Below, one piece after another: positions 53,050-62,330 of a stretch of DNA of 64,000 bases (its first letter is position 1; the number at the start of each line of letters is the position of its first letter). Both the position numbers and the translations under genes were made by a program. The DNA comes from Dehalococcoidales bacterium (lineage in GTDB: Bacteria; Chloroflexota; Dehalococcoidia; Dehalococcoidales; UBA2162), in assembly GCA_016932435.1 (NCBI GenBank), contig JAFGCW010000093.1, positions 1-64,000 on the forward strand, in the 5' to 3' direction. Below the pieces are notes generated by a model. That model ran no database searches, was not told the origin of the DNA, and saw only the letters and a program-made list of their open reading frames with translations.

Positions 53050-53664
53050 TCATTTTGAGTTACCCGTATACCGGAGAAAATTATCATATATTTTTAGTCC
53101 CAGGTCACCGCTTTTTTCCGGATGAAACTGCGTTCCTACCACATTGCCTTTAGCAATTATACTGCAAAATTCAACACCATATTCCGTCGTCCCGACGATG
53201 AGTGACTTGTCTTCAGGATCAACATAGTAGCTGTGAACAAAGTAGAAATTCGAGTAATCGGGTACTCCCTCGAAAACCGGATGCGCTGTAACCTGTTTTA
53301 CCTGGTTCCATCCCATATGTGGGATTTTCTGCCCTTCCGGAAGTTTCCGCACCGTTCCTGAGAAAGCATCGAGGCATGTTTGACCGCCGTCTTCTTCTGT
53401 TTCGGTGAAAAGTACCTGCAAACCAATGCAGATACCCATGAAGGGTCTGTCTTCTGCGATGACTCTCAAAACAGATTCTATAAGGTTAAGCTTTTTCAGA
53501 CTCGATACCGTATCACCGGCGGCTCCCACCCCGGGGAGTATCACTGTCTCCGCAGATAACACTTCAACAGGATCGCTTGTAAGTTTTACCTGGTACCCCA
53601 ACTTGTTGAGTGCATTCACAACATTTCGTATATTTCCTGCGCCATAATCAATTACGGCTATCAT
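53050..53664 (-). CDS. hisH: Imidazole glycerol phosphate synthase subunit HisH
   Basis: HisH is the glutaminase of IGP synthase. The 204-residue class I amidotransferase has MIAVIDYGAGNIRNVVNAL at the start, the oxyanion strand VILPGVGAAGD, the nucleophile in FMGICIGLQVLF and the His/Glu pair in VVGTQFHPEKSG. It is placed between the glutamate-synthase genes and the amt block, consistent with grouping of glutamine-using enzymes. Confidence 0.95.
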   Translation of the reverse strand: MIAVIDYGAGNIRNVVNALNKLGYQVKLTSDPVEVLSAETVILPGVGAAGDTVSSLKKLNLIESVLRVIAEDRPFMGICIGLQVLFTETEEDGGQTCLDAFSGTVRKLPEGQKIPHMGWNQVKQVTAHPVFEGVPDYSNFYFVHSYYVDPEDKSLIVGTTEYGVEFCSIIAKGNVVGTQFHPEKSGDLGLKIYDNFLRYTGNSK

Positions 53665-53694
53665 CTACAATACCTTCTTCTTCACCATAAAAGT

Positions 53695-54069
53695 CTAGTT
53701 CTTTACGGTAACTTCAACTATGTTTTCCCTTGCTATCGCTTTACGCTTTTCGCCTCCCGGCTCCTCCGTATACACGTGCATCAAACCCATTATCTCATAT
53801 TGTCCGTCTTCCAGCACGGTAGTATCCCACCTTACTGAAAAATTACCGCTTTTATCCTGTGATTCGCCTATCTGAATCCATGTTTCAGAGTTTTTCTTAC
53901 GATAATACCACGGATTGTTTACGCCAACTATCCTGCCACCAAATCCTAATTCTGCCAGTTCTTTATTAAGTAATGCTTCATCATATTCTTCGCGTAGAAG
54001 GACTCCTCCTGAATAACTCTTAAGAGATTCTGAAGGCACGATATAGTGAGGACCCCAATTGTAAGACAT
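53695..54069 (-). CDS. Small hypothetical protein, Ig/Fn3-like
   Basis: The start is ATG 54069, behind TAAGGAGG; the frame to 54105 is longer only upstream of that site. The 124-residue protein begins MSYNWGPHYIVP, has a polar first half (LREEYDEALLNKELAELGFG) and a second half with the strand pattern of an Ig- or Fn3-like sandwich (SGNFSVRWDTTVLEDGQYEI, then ENIVEVTVKN). No signal peptide. It lies between the GATase-type gene and hisH, within the nitrogen block. Function unknown. Confidence 0.6.
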   Translation of the reverse strand: MSYNWGPHYIVPSESLKSYSGGVLLREEYDEALLNKELAELGFGGRIVGVNNPWYYRKKNSETWIQIGESQDKSGNFSVRWDTTVLEDGQYEIMGLMHVYTEEPGGEKRKAIARENIVEVTVKN

Positions 54070-54138
54070 AAAAACCTCCTTAATACTGATTCGGAGAGTA
54101 TTCAAAGTAAAAACGAAGTGAAGTTAAATCCGGTATAT

Positions 54139-56745
54139 TTACTCGCTAAGGCCGTCATCGTCAACAGCGGCTGCTGAGTTCTTCGGCCTGATCTTCCTGT
54201 AAACATCACCGGGCTGCATTCTTTTTCCGTCAACAGTAAGAAGCCGATCAATACCGATATCGAAAAGTTTTTCATTCTCTTCAAGATAAGGCAGCATCAA
54301 TTTCCAGTCTGAGTCCGAAATTTTAGCAAACTCTCCGCCGTTCAGTTGCTCTTCAACAAGCTTCTTGTGCGGATCACGCACGTAGATTGCCCCGCCGGAA
54401 GCCAGGGAAAAGATATTCGATCCGGGATACGGTGAATCGAGTTCAACGAGAGCGCTGGTATGATCATCGAATCCGATACCGTTTACAATCACGAATCCGC
54501 CGCCTTTTAAAGGATTGCCAGCCATAAATGATTCCGCAAGGTAGTCCAGGGCAGTACCGTTGATTACTACCCGGGGTTTACCAACGGCATTAATAAGAGG
54601 TCGTCCGGCAGCATTCCCCAGGACATAGGCTGCACCGCCTTTCGCTCCGTACATAAATGTCTGACCGACATCACCGAAGACTACCAGCTTGCCGTCTTTC
54701 ATAATCTGGCAAAGCTGATCCTGGGCATTTCCATGAACATAGATTTCCATACCGTCTATTCCCGATGCAAGGTAATCGCCTGATGAACCATAGACATCTA
54801 TTCTGACATCATGCGTCTCCGGGCCAAAACCGCAACCGGTAAATCTTTGACCGCGATATCTGTAGATTATGAAATGACGCCAGCCGAGTTTATACGCATC
54901 CACCAGCATAACAGCATCACAATTATCGCCTTCGGGTTCGAACTCCTCGGCATCAACAATCAGGATCTGGGTTTTATTTTTCGGTGGCTGTAGAGAATCG
55001 CTGGACGAAAAATCGATCCGATTGAACTGAGAAGAGTTTTCTTCACCGATCAACGGTGTAGCGTCAAGTATTTCATACAGAGTAGCTCCAAGTATATGGA
55101 GTACCGAACTTCTCTTGATATTCCCGGTATCATAACGGCGGTCGGCCAGGAGTGTCAGTGCTGTAATAGCAGTTTGTTTAAAAGCGTCGTTTATCGATGC
55201 CTGTGTTTTAATACTATTGATTGCAGCCTTGTAGGTTGCTGCATCGTATTCCGGCATCCTGTCCCGAATATAGTTAAAGATATTTTGGGCTGCGGCGGAT
55301 ACGTCCGGCCCGGAAAACAGACCGCATAATTTTTCATCGATATTTCCATCCTGCGGAGCACCGCAAATAATCTTTTCTTTATCCGTCTCGATTACTTTTC
55401 CGAATTTATCGGTACAGATTAATTGCTTGTTCTCAGGTCCATCTACGGAATCCTTGAGGTTGAATATGAAGGCCCCTCCGTCGGTATAGCTTCCTCCACG
55501 AGCGTTCCAGTATTTATCGGCAATCGGTCTGAACCGATGATCTTCTCTCTCTAAGGAGTGAAGTGTCGCATCGATAGCCTGTTTCTCAGAACATATCAAG
55601 CCAACCTGGACTTCACCTTCCTGCAGGGCAAATACCTGAGGTCTCAACATAGCCGTATCGGTGATACCGATCAGTTGAAACTGGTTATTCGCGGTATCGT
55701 TACGTGCGATGATAAAGAACCAGGGCCCATCAGGTGAAGAAAATACGTGATGAGTTTGAATAGCTTTATAAATTTCCTGTTTTTCCGGCGGCAGCAGATC
55801 GAAATCCATTTCTGAAGTTGGCGCCACAGCCTCGATCAGGTACTCCATGGGATACTTGTAGACTCTGCTCCACAGGTCAATCAACAGCGCAGCTTCTTCC
55901 GTATCCGTCAGGAATAACGGCAGGTAATTTCGCTGTTCCAGATAATCATAGACTGCCTGGTAATTTGCGAAATCACCATTATGCACCAGGGCTTCATTGA
56001 GGGCGCTAAAGGGATGACATCCTCCCGGATGCCAGACTCTTCCACGGGTAGGATAGCGCTGATGAGCGAGCCACGCGTGAGCCTTAAAATCGTCGAGTTT
56101 ATAATATCGAACGACGTTTTCGGCATAGCCGACAATCTTCAATATCATCATATTCCTGCCATGAGACATGACGAAGGCCTGTTTTTCACCGAGTGAAGCG
56201 TAATATCGATTGTTGATCTGAAAACTGTTCCTGTAAATAAATTCATCTTCAGCATCACGCCGACTGATAGATGTCAAAGCATTATCATCGATAAACTTAT
56301 CCAGGACATCATCCTTGACACGCACGAAATACCGCATTACATCCGGTGGTTTAACCTCAAGCCCGATTGAACGGTAATCACCCAGCGTTGCCAGTTTCTC
56401 GGCCTTGTCGATGTTGAAATGCGGTGTAACAAACTTACTTTCAACGTCATCCGCGACATTGCTGTCAAGGAGAGCTATATGCAGCATATAGTCATCATCC
56501 AGGACCTGTCTGGAAACTCCCAGAGCTTCCGGTATAAAGCCTACCGCGGCTATACCGCCACCTTTTCCGTTACCCCTGTTATGCATCTGTACCGATGGTT
56601 CGAATATGTTCTTTCCGGTCACCGGAATAGAACAGATAAATCCCGTGACACCACAACCACCTTCTTCCTCCATATTAGGCGGGAGATCCGGAACCTGGTT
56701 ACATATCTCTGCGCGTGAACGCAGTATTAATTCAGCATTATCCAT
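54139..56745 (-). CDS. Glutamate-synthase-type fusion: class II GATase + GXGXG domain
   Basis: The 868-residue protein joins two parts that are usually separate in archaeal-type glutamate synthase. Residues 1-480 are a class II amidotransferase; the expected N-terminal nucleophile after processing is Cys31 in EEEGGCGVTGFICS, and DFKAHAWLAHQRYPTRGRVW and NGDFANYQAVYDYLEQRNY are the glutamine-site loops. Residues about 620-800 are the GXGXG beta-helix (GSSGDYLASGIDGMEIYVHG, then GAKGGAAYVLGNAAGRP). The FMN/synthase part is in the neighbouring genes. It overlaps the FMN-domain gene by eight bases, so they are one complex. Confidence 0.85.
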   Translation of the reverse strand: MDNAELILRSRAEICNQVPDLPPNMEEEGGCGVTGFICSIPVTGKNIFEPSVQMHNRGNGKGGGIAAVGFIPEALGVSRQVLDDDYMLHIALLDSNVADDVESKFVTPHFNIDKAEKLATLGDYRSIGLEVKPPDVMRYFVRVKDDVLDKFIDDNALTSISRRDAEDEFIYRNSFQINNRYYASLGEKQAFVMSHGRNMMILKIVGYAENVVRYYKLDDFKAHAWLAHQRYPTRGRVWHPGGCHPFSALNEALVHNGDFANYQAVYDYLEQRNYLPLFLTDTEEAALLIDLWSRVYKYPMEYLIEAVAPTSEMDFDLLPPEKQEIYKAIQTHHVFSSPDGPWFFIIARNDTANNQFQLIGITDTAMLRPQVFALQEGEVQVGLICSEKQAIDATLHSLEREDHRFRPIADKYWNARGGSYTDGGAFIFNLKDSVDGPENKQLICTDKFGKVIETDKEKIICGAPQDGNIDEKLCGLFSGPDVSAAAQNIFNYIRDRMPEYDAATYKAAINSIKTQASINDAFKQTAITALTLLADRRYDTGNIKRSSVLHILGATLYEILDATPLIGEENSSQFNRIDFSSSDSLQPPKNKTQILIVDAEEFEPEGDNCDAVMLVDAYKLGWRHFIIYRYRGQRFTGCGFGPETHDVRIDVYGSSGDYLASGIDGMEIYVHGNAQDQLCQIMKDGKLVVFGDVGQTFMYGAKGGAAYVLGNAAGRPLINAVGKPRVVINGTALDYLAESFMAGNPLKGGGFVIVNGIGFDDHTSALVELDSPYPGSNIFSLASGGAIYVRDPHKKLVEEQLNGGEFAKISDSDWKLMLPYLEENEKLFDIGIDRLLTVDGKRMQPGDVYRKIRPKNSAAAVDDDGLSE

Positions 56746-58243
56746 TATTGGACCCCGTTTTTCGTGAATAATCTATGTGTTCCAGCAGATCGGTGCGTCC
56801 GACAAGTTCCCTGATACTTTTTAGTCCGAATTTCTGAAGGATCTCGACAAGCTGGACATACCAGGCATGATACATATTTGTCACCCTTTGTGTTGCCCAG
56901 TCTTCTTCGAAAAGGTCTGCCAGCTCAGAATCCGTAGTGGCGATACCTCTGGCACAGCCGCGTCCCGATTCACAATTACCGCAGCGGACGCATTCGAGCG
57001 CAACCAGTTCCGCGGTACCGATAACCACACCATCGGCACCCAGGCAGATAGCCTTGGCTACATCATGAGCAGTACGTATACCGCCCGAAGCGATAAGAGT
57101 CATCGCGTCTCTGGCGCCTTCTTCTTTGAGAAATTCGTGAACCTTGGTAATGGCATACTCGACAGGCATTGCAATATTTTTCTTGGCTATATCGGGGGCT
57201 GCTCCCGTACCACCATATCCGCCATCGATATGAATGATATGCGCACCGGCGTAATAAGAACCCACCGCTACCATATCCACATCACTTGGTGTTGAAACCT
57301 TTACTGAAATCAATGCTGTCGGATTTATCTCTTTTATCCAGTCGATATGCTTTTTATGATCTTCAATCGAATACACCGAGTGGAATGGGAAGGGAGAAAA
57401 CAGTGAAGAACCTTTCACAGCCTCACGCATCCTGGCGACGCTCTCCGTGACTTTTGGGCCTAACAGATGCCCTCCCAGACCGGGTTTCGCACCCTGGGCA
57501 TACTTGAATTCGATAATCTTCACACGCTGGATCGTCTCTTCCCGTACCCCGAAAAGACCGGTGGCTACCTGAGTGATTACATGATCATCGTAAGGATATA
57601 GTATTTCAGGATACCCTCCTTCACCGGTACAGGTAAAAGTATCCCAGTTAGCCGCGCAATGTGCTTTGGAAATCATGGTTGGCAGACTTACCGAGCCAAA
57701 GGACATGCCGCCACCATACACAGGCAGAGCAATAACAATATCACTCCGTCCATCTTCTCTGCGGTTCAGAGGTATTTCCAGAGAAATTTCAGATTCCTTG
57801 AATTTTTCGGTCGGGTTCTCAGGAAATTTGAATCGCAGCTTATCGAAACCTCCGCCTGAATTCCCGACATTATATTCAAGGTCGGTGCGTTCGGGAGGGT
57901 AGCCGGTCTCGGCCATGATCCATGTACCGGTAATCATATCCGCCGGCCAGCGGAGGTCTCCGAGTGCTTCGTACATCGGATTCAAAGACAGACTTAAAGC
58001 CTGGCGGGGGCATTTTTTTATGCAACAGAAGTCTTTCTCCAGGCATTCGAATCCAATGCACCTGTAATCTATGGGGGGGTTAACCTTATTATGACCCTCT
58101 ACTCTTTCATGGACGCCATAAGGACAGGTACCGGCGCATATACCACAACTGATACAGGCGTCAGACCTTGTAACCTTATATTTCGGTACCTGATGTCTGA
58201 ACCTGGAAGGAATATTCTTTATTTGAACGGTTGACGGTTTCAT
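56738..58243 (-). CDS. gltB: Archaeal-type glutamate synthase, ferredoxin + FMN domain
   Basis: The protein combines an N-terminal 2x[4Fe-4S] ferredoxin (ACISCGICAGTCPYGVHE, then CCIKKCPRQALSLS) with the FMN-binding glutamate synthase barrel. The barrel has SFGSVSLPTMISKAHCAANW, TCTGEGGYPEILYP, YAQGAKPGLGGHLLGPKVTE, SGGIRTAHDVAKAICLGADG and the 3Fe-4S loop CVRCGNCESGRGCARG. 501 residues. It should form glutamate from 2-oxoglutarate and ammonia passed from the GATase protein encoded next to it. There is no GltD small subunit in the window, so its electrons must come from elsewhere, probably through its ferredoxin domain. Confidence 0.9.
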   Translation of the reverse strand: MKPSTVQIKNIPSRFRHQVPKYKVTRSDACISCGICAGTCPYGVHERVEGHNKVNPPIDYRCIGFECLEKDFCCIKKCPRQALSLSLNPMYEALGDLRWPADMITGTWIMAETGYPPERTDLEYNVGNSGGGFDKLRFKFPENPTEKFKESEISLEIPLNRREDGRSDIVIALPVYGGGMSFGSVSLPTMISKAHCAANWDTFTCTGEGGYPEILYPYDDHVITQVATGLFGVREETIQRVKIIEFKYAQGAKPGLGGHLLGPKVTESVARMREAVKGSSLFSPFPFHSVYSIEDHKKHIDWIKEINPTALISVKVSTPSDVDMVAVGSYYAGAHIIHIDGGYGGTGAAPDIAKKNIAMPVEYAITKVHEFLKEEGARDAMTLIASGGIRTAHDVAKAICLGADGVVIGTAELVALECVRCGNCESGRGCARGIATTDSELADLFEEDWATQRVTNMYHAWYVQLVEILQKFGLKSIRELVGRTDLLEHIDYSRKTGSNNG

Positions 58244-58247
58244 ACTC

Positions 58248-59648
58248 TTACTGCTTATCCCCGCTGAATATTTTTCCGAAAGTTTCCCTGTCTATATCTT
58301 CAAAGAACATCGCCCGACCGGTTTCTCCGCGTAAGCGACGTATATCGCGTATTCCCATGGCGCCCATCACTTCGAGTATCTGTGAATGCCACGCTCCTAT
58401 CAGGTTTACGATTCGTTGTACAACGGTAGGAAGTTGGATTTGAGACAACCCTTCCGGCATTACCAAAGATTTTTCAGGTTCTTCATATATTCTCGCCCCG
58501 AGTGCGATCAACAGGGGAATATCGATCGCCGTCAGGTCGGTGCCACAGAGCATAGCTTTGGCTACGTGTTCCGCCAGGGCAATTCCGCCGGAAGCCATAA
58601 CGGTAACTTCGTCACGAATCTCATTTTTTAAGAGTTCCGCGTGGACATCCTGAATAATATCTTTGATATAACGGTCATCTGATCTTGCCGAACCATCTAC
58701 CCCACGACCATGGTAATCCGCCACAATGTGAATTACCTCGGCACCGTTTACAGTAAGTTCGGTAACAATACCCGCCACCTTCTCAACGGCAGGTACGCGT
58801 ACGATAGTAATGATATTACCAAGTTTGGTGATCTTCTCCTTTATCAAAGGAAAGTCACCCGGGTCCTCTTCCCTGTAATCTACAGCAACCAGACGTGCCT
58901 TATTGATTAGTTCCACGTTGTTCTCGATTTCTGACGATGATAAGAGAGGAATAATATAATTACTGTACTTTTCTATGTTCTGAGTAATTTCAGCCACCGG
59001 CATAACAACGAGTGTATCCAGTTCTTTGGCCGCTTTCACAACAGCTTCCTTTAATTCCGATGTCAGCTTATATTCAGTCAAATCGAAGATAATAGGAACC
59101 GAAATAGTAACCATATTTTCAAGTTTCGATACCAGGTTGTTATCGGAGTCGAATACGAGATGATTCAGTTTTCGTCCCAGGTCAACCGAAGTGCTGATAT
59201 ACTCACGCCCGTGAATACCGTCGCGGGTCGGTCGAACGATCTCGGACATGTCGGTCCACATACTGTCGAAACCGGTTCCGGAAAAAGGTCCACGGTATCC
59301 GGCGCCTGAAACCGGCACACTGCCTGTCTCAGCCTGTTTCCACAGTGTGAGTAATATGTCCGGAGTCCAGTATTCACCACCACTCTCTGAAAATTCACTG
59401 AATAACGATTTTTCCAGAGCTCCCCTGGGGCACTCCTGGATACACCTGAAGCAGTTTCTGCATACTTCAGTGTTCGGGTCAGCCATGATGCGGGGATCTT
59501 CTTCACTGCGCTGATGAGCTTCATAGATGCAGACTTTCGTACATTTCCCGCAATTTATACAGTTTTCACCTCTCACTATTCGAAACTTATAAATATACCC
59601 GAAATCAAGAGGAGTATTCTGAACGTTAACATGGTATTTCTTCGGCAT
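58248..59648 (-). CDS. Glutamate-synthase FMN-domain paralogue with ferredoxin domain
   Basis: The 466-residue protein resembles its downstream neighbour: CINCGKCTKVCIYEAHQR and CRNCFRCIQECPRGALEKS at the N-terminus, then a diverged barrel with IIPLLSSSEIENN, EVIHIVADYHGRGVDGSARS and ASGGIALAEHVAKAMLCG. The GEGGYP loop and the 3Fe-4S Cys motif of the active subunit are missing, so it is probably not itself a glutamate synthase. It may be an electron-carrying or regulatory partner. Gaps of four bases on both sides place it firmly in the operon. Confidence 0.8.
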   Translation of the reverse strand: MPKKYHVNVQNTPLDFGYIYKFRIVRGENCINCGKCTKVCIYEAHQRSEEDPRIMADPNTEVCRNCFRCIQECPRGALEKSLFSEFSESGGEYWTPDILLTLWKQAETGSVPVSGAGYRGPFSGTGFDSMWTDMSEIVRPTRDGIHGREYISTSVDLGRKLNHLVFDSDNNLVSKLENMVTISVPIIFDLTEYKLTSELKEAVVKAAKELDTLVVMPVAEITQNIEKYSNYIIPLLSSSEIENNVELINKARLVAVDYREEDPGDFPLIKEKITKLGNIITIVRVPAVEKVAGIVTELTVNGAEVIHIVADYHGRGVDGSARSDDRYIKDIIQDVHAELLKNEIRDEVTVMASGGIALAEHVAKAMLCGTDLTAIDIPLLIALGARIYEEPEKSLVMPEGLSQIQLPTVVQRIVNLIGAWHSQILEVMGAMGIRDIRRLRGETGRAMFFEDIDRETFGKIFSGDKQ

Positions 59649-59652
59649 GGTT

Positions 59653-61530
59653 TTATTCCGTTCCCGTAGACACAGGTTTATTTACAGATGGATTATTCCT
59701 CAATTCCACCATATCCCAGTACTCGTCGTTTTCATCGACCATGACCAGGAATTCCTTTATTTGAGCGTCGGGTCTGCCGTATTTACTCTCAATATTCGCT
59801 TCAAGGGCATCCCACAACGACATCAGATCAAGATTCGTCTGACATACTTCTTCGCACGCTTTACAGTGCATGCAGTAAAATACATTCCACGCTTCTTCGC
59901 GTGATACAGGCTGGTTTTTGAGTAATTTCCTGGCAAGAGCTATTTTACCCTTTGCCGTTACTGCTTCATTTCCGGTAACGAGATATGCCGGACATTCAGA
60001 TAAACAGCTTCCACACCGGGCACATGCGTGCAGGCTGAGTTCGTAATCCAGGTTGTCCACATATTTTTCTTTTCCCATAAAGAGAGTTATTACCTTTCCA
60101 AGTACAGGAGACAGTCCGATTATAAGGTTCATCAGAAAACCGAAGACCGTGGGAAAAAAAACCAGGTTCATAACTCCTTTAGCACCGGCACCGAAAAACT
60201 TACCGGGATTAAGTATGTTGTTCGGGTCCACGCGATTCTTATATTCTCTGAGTTCACGCTTCTTTCGTTCATCGAACAACTGGTTGACGTATGCAGCGTT
60301 CCAGAGACCGAGTCCGTACGGTTTCGCACCCAGGTTAAGCGCAGCTTTTGTGAGTATCGAGACCAGAGGAATGTTCATATAGTATTTCATCCGCCTGGAA
60401 TCGCATAAAAAGGTCGCCATTATCAATGCTTCATTGTTATCGATGATATATGAGTCGATGCTGACCTCTACACCAAAATTATTACCTATCTTTTTCCCTT
60501 TTTCTATGAATGAAGCTGCCGAGTGTAAAGGGATTATCACTTCACTTGCCAGGATAGTCGGACCGAGACGCTTCGCCTTCATCCCGAATAGACGTTCATT
60601 CCATAGATAATTCGCTACATATCGAGGTGTTTCTTCAATTTTGCTGTTTTCGATATACCTGGTGAATTCTTCGTCATCTTCGGGAGTACCGAACTCAACA
60701 AGGACTCCGGCTCTTTTTTCGAAGATGTCGGCTCTCATAGTCTTATTGGTATCGTGGAGATGGTTCTCATCCAGAAAACGTATCACGTTCGGTTTGAAGT
60801 TTTGCCGACTCAGCTCATTTAAGAATCTGCTGATGAATGAAAAAGCTTCTTTGTCGGAAGAAAAATACAACAGATGAGGAAATGAACCGTGAGGGATATC
60901 CCTCAATTTCAATGTCACCTCGACGATGATCCCAAATATACCTTCAGTGGATATGTAATAGTTATATTCACTATCAGAGGAAGATAATTGCTTTATCTCT
61001 CCGGCAGCGGTAATAATCTTCATCGATTCAATCTGTTTCGACAGATGACCGTATTTGAAGCTGTTGATACCGATCCCGCCGGTTGCTATCCATCCGCCAA
61101 CCGTAGAAAATTTACTGGAAGGATAGGTCATCAGGCATAAACTGTGTTGTTTTGCTGTGATATCTATATCACTCCAACGCGCACCGGCTTCAACTGTCAC
61201 AGTCTTATTAGCTGCATCGACCGGGGATATTTTTCGGAAAGGGGACATATCAATGACGATCCCGCCTTTGACAGGGATAACTCCGCCAAATCCCCAGGAG
61301 GCAGCACCCCTGGTCGTTACCGGCATCTTGGATTCATTCGCGAATCTCAGGATAGTCTGTATTTCATCAATGGTTTTCGGCTGAACCACATAATCCGGCA
61401 TATTCCTGAATAGCATTTTCATCATAACGGGAGGGATATCACCGATATCATGAGTGTACATCTCTCTCTCGTTGATACTATCGATAACCTTTATTTGGCC
61501 TAGACGTTTTTTAACTTTTTCAGTTGTCAT
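59653..61530 (-). CDS. FAD-linked oxidase with C-terminal Fe-S domain (GlcD-GlcF-like)
   Basis: The 625-residue protein has a PCMH-type FAD domain (MPVTTRGAASWGFGGVIPVK and SPFRKISPVDAANKTVTVEA, then GGWIATGGIGINSFKYGHLS) and a GlcD-like cap (DPNNILNPGKFFGAGAKG near residue 430). The C-terminal two-cluster ferredoxin domain has HACARCGSCLSECPAYLV and FYCMHCKACEEVCQTNLDL. The plan is that of glycolate/D-lactate oxidases fused to their Fe-S partner. A hydrophobic stretch VFFPTVFGFLMNLIIGLSPV suggests membrane contact. It is the first gene of the glutamate-synthase-type operon, four bases before the next. Confidence 0.87.
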   Translation of the reverse strand: MTTEKVKKRLGQIKVIDSINEREMYTHDIGDIPPVMMKMLFRNMPDYVVQPKTIDEIQTILRFANESKMPVTTRGAASWGFGGVIPVKGGIVIDMSPFRKISPVDAANKTVTVEAGARWSDIDITAKQHSLCLMTYPSSKFSTVGGWIATGGIGINSFKYGHLSKQIESMKIITAAGEIKQLSSSDSEYNYYISTEGIFGIIVEVTLKLRDIPHGSFPHLLYFSSDKEAFSFISRFLNELSRQNFKPNVIRFLDENHLHDTNKTMRADIFEKRAGVLVEFGTPEDDEEFTRYIENSKIEETPRYVANYLWNERLFGMKAKRLGPTILASEVIIPLHSAASFIEKGKKIGNNFGVEVSIDSYIIDNNEALIMATFLCDSRRMKYYMNIPLVSILTKAALNLGAKPYGLGLWNAAYVNQLFDERKKRELREYKNRVDPNNILNPGKFFGAGAKGVMNLVFFPTVFGFLMNLIIGLSPVLGKVITLFMGKEKYVDNLDYELSLHACARCGSCLSECPAYLVTGNEAVTAKGKIALARKLLKNQPVSREEAWNVFYCMHCKACEEVCQTNLDLMSLWDALEANIESKYGRPDAQIKEFLVMVDENDEYWDMVELRNNPSVNKPVSTGTE

Positions 61531-61630
61531 AGCGTTGATACTCTTCCCCGTAGCATAGGCATGTCCTAATAAGACAGACCGTCAGGGAATATACTTAATA
61601 TAGCATTATTTGTTAATAGTAATATATACC

Positions 61631-61644
61631 GGCAACCGGTTGCC
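61631..61644. promoter_or_regulatory. 14-bp perfect palindrome in the divergent promoter region
   Basis: GGCAACCGGTTGCC stands midway between the divergently transcribed FAD-oxidase and nitroreductase genes, with further, imperfect symmetry outside it (AATAGTA on the left, TACTATT on the right). A regulator dimer site is the likeliest reading; a hairpin is possible too. No regulator gene is adjacent. Confidence 0.5.
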
Positions 61645-61770
61645 GCCTACCATATACTATTATTTCAGAATGGTTGCTGTCAAGTATGAAACCTTTAAAT
61701 CATGTGTAAAATTGGAGTGACTACAGGCAACAATGATATAATATAATACACCGGACAGAGGAGGGGAACA

Positions 61771-62283
61771 ATGGAACTAAAGGATGTTATCCTGCAAAGA
61801 AAAAGTATCAGAGGTTATGAGAATAAACCGGTACCGGAAGATAAACTGAACGCTGTCCTTGAAGCAGCACGCATGGCTCCTTCAGGAGCCAACAGGCAGC
61901 CATGGAAATTCGTTGTTGTCAGGGACAGTGAAAAACGGAAACTTCTTTCTGCGGCATCCGGCGGACAGGGGCATGTCGCTGAAGCTCCCATCGTGATTGC
62001 AGCGGTTGGAACAATGCCTGAGAACATGATGGTGTGCGATGTACCGGGATATCCTGTTGACCTCTCAATAGCAGTTGATCACATGACACTCGCGGCAGTA
62101 GACGAAGGCCTTGGAACGTGCTGGATCGGGGCTTTCAACCAGGATAAGGCAAGAGACATTCTTGGAGTACCAAAGAATTGTAAAATAGTAGCGCTCCTTA
62201 CTCTGGGTTTCCCGAGAGACCCGGGCAGACCGAAAGACCGCAAGTCACTCGAAGAAATCATCTGTTACGATACCTATAAATAG
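61771..62283 (+). CDS. Nitroreductase-family FMN protein
   Basis: The 170-residue protein has the family's start ELKDVILQRKSIRGYENKPV, the FMN loop LEAARMAPSGANRQPWKFVV, and GLGTCWIGAFNQDKARDILG near residues 112-131. It is the short form of about 170 residues, a homodimeric NAD(P)H:FMN oxidoreductase. Substrates of such enzymes range from nitroaromatics to quinones and cannot be told apart by eye. A GAGGAGGGGAAC site precedes its ATG. It lies 47 bases before the next flavoprotein gene. Confidence 0.88.
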   Translation: MELKDVILQRKSIRGYENKPVPEDKLNAVLEAARMAPSGANRQPWKFVVVRDSEKRKLLSAASGGQGHVAEAPIVIAAVGTMPENMMVCDVPGYPVDLSIAVDHMTLAAVDEGLGTCWIGAFNQDKARDILGVPKNCKIVALLTLGFPRDPGRPKDRKSLEEIICYDTYK

Positions 62284-62330
62284 CCACTCCCGGTATATTA
62301 CACCCGAAAAAAATACGGGAAAATCGAGAA

